Under the pieces are notes generated by a model. It made no database searches. It was not told the origin of the DNA and saw nothing but the letters and a program-made list of their open reading frames with translations. A stretch of 39,496 nt of DNA from Chroococcidiopsidaceae cyanobacterium CP_BM_ER_R8_30 (GTDB taxonomy: Bacteria > Cyanobacteriota > Cyanobacteriia > Cyanobacteriales > Chroococcidiopsidaceae). Shown piece by piece: positions 36,701-39,496 of the stretch. Each line of letters starts with the position of its first letter. The stretch's first letter is position 1. The stretch is from the NCBI GenBank assembly GCA_019244235.1, contig JAFASY010000310.1:1-39496 (forward strand). The letters run 5' to 3'. The translations under genes were made by a program, and so were the position numbers.

Positions 36701-39496
36701 TAGACAATGATTCTGTTGTAGAAGGATTTCAGCATTTAGATCAGCTGAAAGAGTGCTATAAAAAACCGGAGGATAGTGCTTCTGAGAAATCTCATTCATC
36801 TTTAACAACAGTATCTTCTAGTAAAGAAGTCAAGCCTGAGGTTTTAAGCATTCCCTTAACGCCAACACAAAAACAGCTCTGGCTTTTGGCACAGATAGGA
36901 AACGAAGCATCAAGCGCCTACAACGAATCTATCATGTTTCGACTGCGGGGTTCGTTGCATTTGGAGACTATACATCAGGCTTTTCAAAAGGTTGTCGATC
37001 GTCATGAAGCGCTGCGGACAATCATCAGCCCAGAGGGAGAGATTCAGCAGATATTACCCAGTTTGACTATAGATGTTCCTGTGATTGACTTCTCAAGTCT
37101 AGATCCCTCTGAGCGTGAAACAAAAGTGGCTCATTGCTTAAAACAAGCAACCCAACAAAGTTTTGACCTTGTGCGAGGACCGCTATTGCGTGTAAATCTT
37201 CTGAAGTTAGAGGAACAACTTCATCTGCTAATATTCACGGCTCACCACATTATTATTGATGGCTTGTCGATTGGCTTGTTACTACAAGAGGTAGCTACCT
37301 TTTATTCCGCCGAGTGTCAAGGAATCGATTGTGAGCAAGAGCCACCACTGCAATTCCAAGAATATATCAAATGGCAAGAGCAGCAGAGCAAAAGCCCAGA
37401 AATAACAAAACAAGAAGCTTACTGGATAGGGCAATTTGCTGACCAGATTCCTGTTTTGGAGTTACCTACAGACCACCCGCGACCGCCTGTTAAGACTTAT
37501 AGCGGAGCCAGAACAAGTTTGCAGGTTGAAGCAAACCTTTATGCCGAGATCAAAAGACTCAGTAAGCAAAAAGGATGCACGCTGTTCATGACGCTCCTAG
37601 CGGTTTATATAGCTTTGTTGCACTGCTGGACAAATCAGAATGATGTTGTCGTCGGTATTCCAGTAGCGCAGCGAAAAATGGAAGGTAGTGAAAAGATGGT
37701 AGGCTACTGTGCCGAATTACTGCCAATACGCAGTCGCCTGGTTGGTTCTCCTACATTCTCAGAATTTCTAACCACAATTAGGCGTGTCTTGTTGGATGCC
37801 TACGAGCATCAGGATTACACTTTTGCTCAGTTGCTTAACCAACTGAATCTAAGTAGGGACCCCAGTCGCTCTCCTTTAGTAAGCGCAACATTTAACCAAG
37901 ACCGAGCCAGTGGTACGCTGCAAATGTTTGGGCTAGAGATGGAGTTGGTATCGTCTCCTATCAGTTACACAAAGTTTGAAGTTCATTTGAATGCGATCGA
38001 GATCAAAGATAAATTGCTGTTGGAGGTAGACTATAACACCGATTTGTTTGACGCTACCACTATTAACCAAATGCTGTTGCATTTCCATACTTGGTTAAAG
38101 GATATAGTCGCTAACCAAGATCTGCGGCTAAAGGACTTGCCGCTCCTGACTGAGGCAGAGCGCCATCAGTTACTTTTTGAGTGGAACGACACTCAGGTGA
38201 ATTACCCGCAGGACAAGTGTATTCATGAGCTATTTGAGGCTCAGGTAAAGCGAACACCTGACGCTGTAGCGGTAGTCTTTGAAGATGAGCAGTTAACCTA
38301 CTCTGAGTTAAACGATCGTGCTAACTGTCTGGCGTATTACCTCCGTTCGTTGGGAGTAGGACCAGAAGTACAGGTGGGTTTGTGCTTGGAGCGCTCAGTG
38401 GAGATCGTGGCGGCAATTCTAGGCATTCTCAAAGCTGGTGGTGCATATGTGCCTTTTGACCCAACCTATCCCCAAGAGCGCTTGACCTTCATGTTGCAAG
38501 ATGCCCAGGTATCAGTGCTGTTAACTCAACAGGATCTGGTTGAAAAGCTTCCCGAACATCAAGCGCGTATTGTTTGCCTCGACAAAGACTGGCAAGCGGA
38601 TGCCTTTGCAAGCAGGACTAATCTGGTTAGTGGAGTGACACCCTTAAACTTAGCCTACATAATCTACACTTCGGGTTCTACAGGACAGCCCAAGGGTGTA
38701 ATGGTTCCCCATCGTGGTGTTTGTAATCTACTTCAATGGAGGCAAACAGCCTTTGGACTCAACCAGACAGATCGACTTTTGCAGACAATTTCTGTTAGCT
38801 TCGACCCTTCAGTATGGCAGATATTCTGGCCGCTATCATTTGGAGCGCAACTGGTTATGGCCCGCCCCGGTGGACATCAGGACACCGCTTACCTTGTTAA
38901 GCAGATTGCTCAGCAGCAGATTACCGCCATCACCCAAGTGCCCTCCATGCTCCGCCTGCTGTTAGAGGAAAAGGGAATTGAGGACTGTAAGTGCCTAAGG
39001 CATATCACTTGTGGTGGGGAAGCTTTGCCAGTAGAACTTATAGAGCGCTTCTTTGCTCATCTGGACTTAGAAAATGTCTTGCATAATTTCTATGGTCCTA
39101 CTGAAGCTTCCATCGATGCCACTTTCTGGACATGCGATCGCGGAACTAATCAATCAATTGCTCCCATTGGTCGCCCCATTGCCAACGCAGAGATTTATAT
39201 ACTTGACGCGGATTTGCAGCCTGTTGCTGTCGGTGAACCGGGCGAACTATATATCGGTGGCTTGGGATTGGCGCGAGGCTATTTCAACCGTCCCGATCTA
39301 ACCGCCCTTAAGTTCATTCCTCACCCCTGGAGCCAGGAAGCTGGAGCACGTCTGTACAAAACTGGGGACTTAGCGCGTTATTTACTAAACGGTAACATTG
39401 AGTTTCTTGGTCGGATTGACAACCAGGTGAAAATTCGTGGTTTCCGCATCGAGTTGGGGGAAATTGAGACAGCCTTGAGCCAACATAGCGCGGTGC
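30766..39496 (+). CDS. Hybrid PKS/NRPS: KS-AT-ACP-aminotransferase-monooxygenase-C-A (runs off the right edge)
   Basis: One frame stays open for 2910 codons to the edge. Domains in order: ketosynthase (Cys172 in DTACSSS, His307, His347); acyltransferase (GHSVG with Ser620, HAFH at 720-723, indicating malonyl-CoA); carrier (Ser945 in GADS); PLP aminotransferase (~1150-1580, Lys1411 in YAKVVGGG); luciferase-like monooxygenase (~1652-1998, starting MSFSLYYFG); condensation (HHIIIDG at 2160-2166); adenylation (YTSGSTG at 2634-2640). The same order occurs in PuwB of puwainaphycin synthesis, where it makes a beta-amino-alpha-hydroxy fatty acid and adds the first amino acid. The A pocket reads roughly D-P-W-Q-T-G-F-I-D, nearest to Gln-type codes I know, but this is weak. 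The ATG has a poor ribosome site. The A domain and any later domains continue outside the window. Confidence 0.95.
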   Translation, partial: MEPIAIVGIGCRFPKAHNPEAFWQLLHKGIDAITEVPPERWDIDTLYDPDPNIPGKMNTRWGGFLDQVDQFEPGFFGISPREAQRIDPQQRLVLEVVWEALENAGMMPKKLAGSQTGVFFGISNLDYHRLLYKELSDIEAYNGTGTSPCIVANRVSYLLDLRGPSVAIDTACSSSLVAVHLACQSLQSGETDLCLAGGVNLILSPEPTITFSQAHMMAADGRCKTFDASADGYVRGEGCGVVILKRFSDALRDGDNILALIRGSAVNQDGLSNGITAPNGPAQQAVIRQALKSAECKPAQISYVEAHGTGTSLGDPIEIKSLKAVLMENRSPEQPCWIGSVKTNIGHLEAAAGIASLIKVVLSLQNQEIPPHLHLNQLNPYISLAGTPFAIPSKCQPWSCSGNRLAGISAFSFGGTNSHVILEEAPVISQVAGDIERPLHLLTLSARSEKALKEVAQRYQDFLGSHLEASLADICFTANTGRSHFNYRLSLIAESTVQMRSHLSAFATGKQTLGVISAVVQNKKRPKIAFLFTGQGSQYHDMGRKLYETQPTFRATLERCDRVLYPYLGQSLLKLLYAPDATNVLHATAYTQPALFALEYALSELWRSWGIIPDAVMGHSVGEYVAACVAGVFSLEDGLKLVAERSRLMQSLPQEGEMAVVFAGEKQVLNTIAHYESQIAIAAVNGPENIVISGVREAVQSALDQFQSEGILVKPLQVSHAFHSPLMNPILDEFERQACQIQFKAPRIALISNLTGQILKPGEIPDASYWRCHLREPVQFAAGMNTLAEHGYQIFLEIGPRDILLGMGKRCLGKETGLLWLPSLQLRQDDWHVLLNSLAMLETQGVNVDWAGFDKDYQRHRMPLPTYPFERKRYWIESDKKRDVTLMHVNNSENSLPKPQIETTQKTQLGDSIRSQLRGIVARLLQIDPADVDIYAPFLEMGADSLVLVEAIRTIENSFEIKIAIRQLFEELTTIDALATYINNHLPPSLLNNFPPSESEPSMASQQPALQTSVDVTETAPVYTALDNKARMALPETVLERVIGQQLEVMTQQLEVLGYNRVPAQTSFLKEPALSKFLSQPASNSNYPADASFQSQDVSSNKASVKVELNKANVHPSSQLIKSKENGKLSLEQQRHLEALIARYTKRTQKSKQQTQSERPFLADRRSSAGFRWDTKEVCYPIIGQHSQGSKIWDVDGNEYVDLTMGFGVHLFGHNPPFITEALKEQLQQGIQIGPRSQLAGEVAALICELTGVERVSFCNSGTEAVMTALRLARTATGRTKIAMFTGSYHGHFDGTLATAQTVKGELSSAPLAPGVPQNVVDDVLVLNYGDLQSLDIIKAHAQQLAAVLVEPVQSRRPDLQPKAFLQQLRKLTQEAGIALVFDEVLLGFRIHPGGTQAWFDIKADLVTYAKVVGGGMPIGVVAGKTAYMDGIDGGMWNFGDASYPQAETTYFAGTFSKHPLAMAASRAVLKQLKEQGPTLQQQLNQRTAQLAQSLNTYFEQNDVPIQVVHFGSLFRFVFAGNYSVFNQPLEMELLFYHLLEKGVYIWEGRSCLLSTAHTDEDINYVIQAVKDSVTEMRSGGFFPKCSPNVPKLGKQLEQQINKVNFESNIQSLKVTEVEAQPTGFWERKTYKPALTYRKPTGIKLSRDPSQGMSFSLYYFGKYESEFNSDKYNLLFEGAKFADRSGFAALWLPERHFHAFGGFSPNPSVIGAALARETQHIQIRAGSVVLPLHHPIRVAEEWAVVDNLSKGRVGISFASGWHANDFVLAPESYGKHRELMFQEIKTVQKLWRGEPIQFRDGAGSDINIKLFPMPMQSDVPIWITVVNNPETYIRAGEIGAGILTNLMGQTIEDLARNIALYRESLSKHRHDLESGQVTVLLHTFVGDDLNLVREKARQPFYNYLRSTVGLFQNLVKSQGLEVDLDKLSEDDIDYILSKAYERYVQTSALIGTPNSCSPIIENLIAIGVDEIACFVDFGVDNDSVVEGFQHLDQLKECYKKPEDSASEKSHSSLTTVSSSKEVKPEVLSIPLTPTQKQLWLLAQIGNEASSAYNESIMFRLRGSLHLETIHQAFQKVVDRHEALRTIISPEGEIQQILPSLTIDVPVIDFSSLDPSERETKVAHCLKQATQQSFDLVRGPLLRVNLLKLEEQLHLLIFTAHHIIIDGLSIGLLLQEVATFYSAECQGIDCEQEPPLQFQEYIKWQEQQSKSPEITKQEAYWIGQFADQIPVLELPTDHPRPPVKTYSGARTSLQVEANLYAEIKRLSKQKGCTLFMTLLAVYIALLHCWTNQNDVVVGIPVAQRKMEGSEKMVGYCAELLPIRSRLVGSPTFSEFLTTIRRVLLDAYEHQDYTFAQLLNQLNLSRDPSRSPLVSATFNQDRASGTLQMFGLEMELVSSPISYTKFEVHLNAIEIKDKLLLEVDYNTDLFDATTINQMLLHFHTWLKDIVANQDLRLKDLPLLTEAERHQLLFEWNDTQVNYPQDKCIHELFEAQVKRTPDAVAVVFEDEQLTYSELNDRANCLAYYLRSLGVGPEVQVGLCLERSVEIVAAILGILKAGGAYVPFDPTYPQERLTFMLQDAQVSVLLTQQDLVEKLPEHQARIVCLDKDWQADAFASRTNLVSGVTPLNLAYIIYTSGSTGQPKGVMVPHRGVCNLLQWRQTAFGLNQTDRLLQTISVSFDPSVWQIFWPLSFGAQLVMARPGGHQDTAYLVKQIAQQQITAITQVPSMLRLLLEEKGIEDCKCLRHITCGGEALPVELIERFFAHLDLENVLHNFYGPTEASIDATFWTCDRGTNQSIAPIGRPIANAEIYILDADLQPVAVGEPGELYIGGLGLARGYFNRPDLTALKFIPHPWSQEAGARLYKTGDLARYLLNGNIEFLGRIDNQVKIRGFRIELGEIETALSQHSAV

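Noticed and set aside
30766-39301. Several 60-118-codon frames inside the PKS/NRPS gene, on both strands
   Set aside because: All lie within one continuous frame with intact catalytic motifs in every domain; they are shadows.
1-39496. tRNA, rRNA or CRISPR loci
   Set aside because: I found no cloverleaf-like sequence with tRNA consensus arms, no rRNA stretches and no regular repeat-spacer array by eye; a dedicated scan could still find a small RNA.

Overview
The window comes from a cyanobacterium. HIP1 palindromes (GCGATCGC, for example at 5793-5800, 11091-11098 and 13689-13696) recur along it, and the products look cyanobacterial throughout. About 35 kb of it is one side of a hybrid PKS/NRPS/fatty-acid gene cluster. 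The cluster runs past the right edge, where a large synthase is still open.

Layout. 1-3943 is a mixed flank: a hicBA toxin-antitoxin pair, a short ORF behind a promoter with CRP-like and LexA-like sites, a CADD-type haem-oxygenase-fold gene, a small zinc-ribbon gene, and rlmN. 3993-8440 (minus strand) is a lipid and precursor block in transcription order desaturase, DAHP synthase, KAS II, acyl carrier protein, and a broken 5' piece of fabH. 8856-19220 (minus strand) is a tailoring and termination block: an NRPS terminal module with thioesterase, an MFS exporter, an aromatic amino acid hydroxylase, MbtH, a type II thioesterase, and a CmlA-like diiron hydroxylase. 19546-25314 (plus strand) is an efflux operon: a haem-binding DUF3365 protein, a membrane fusion protein, and an RND pump. 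25597-29269 (plus strand) is the lipid starter set: fatty acyl-AMP ligase, ACP, and a CylC/AurF-like dimetal enzyme. 29301-30685 is a WD40 gene bracketed by inverted ends of an IS630-like element. 30766 to the edge is KS-AT-ACP-aminotransferase-monooxygenase-C-A.

How it may work together (inference). A fatty acid is activated by the FAAL, loaded on the ACP and possibly halogenated. The PKS extends it with malonate, and it is converted to a beta-amino, probably alpha-hydroxylated, acyl unit, as in puwainaphycin-type lipopeptides. The NRPS then extends it with amino acids. The last module has a Tyr/Phe-like specificity code and carries an unusual PRMT-like methyltransferase. DAHP synthase, the aromatic hydroxylase and the CmlA homologue in the same block point to a Tyr or beta-hydroxy-Tyr residue. 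Middle modules must lie beyond the right edge. A shared promoter-like motif (GCATAAA, then TAAGTAT) precedes several of these transcripts.
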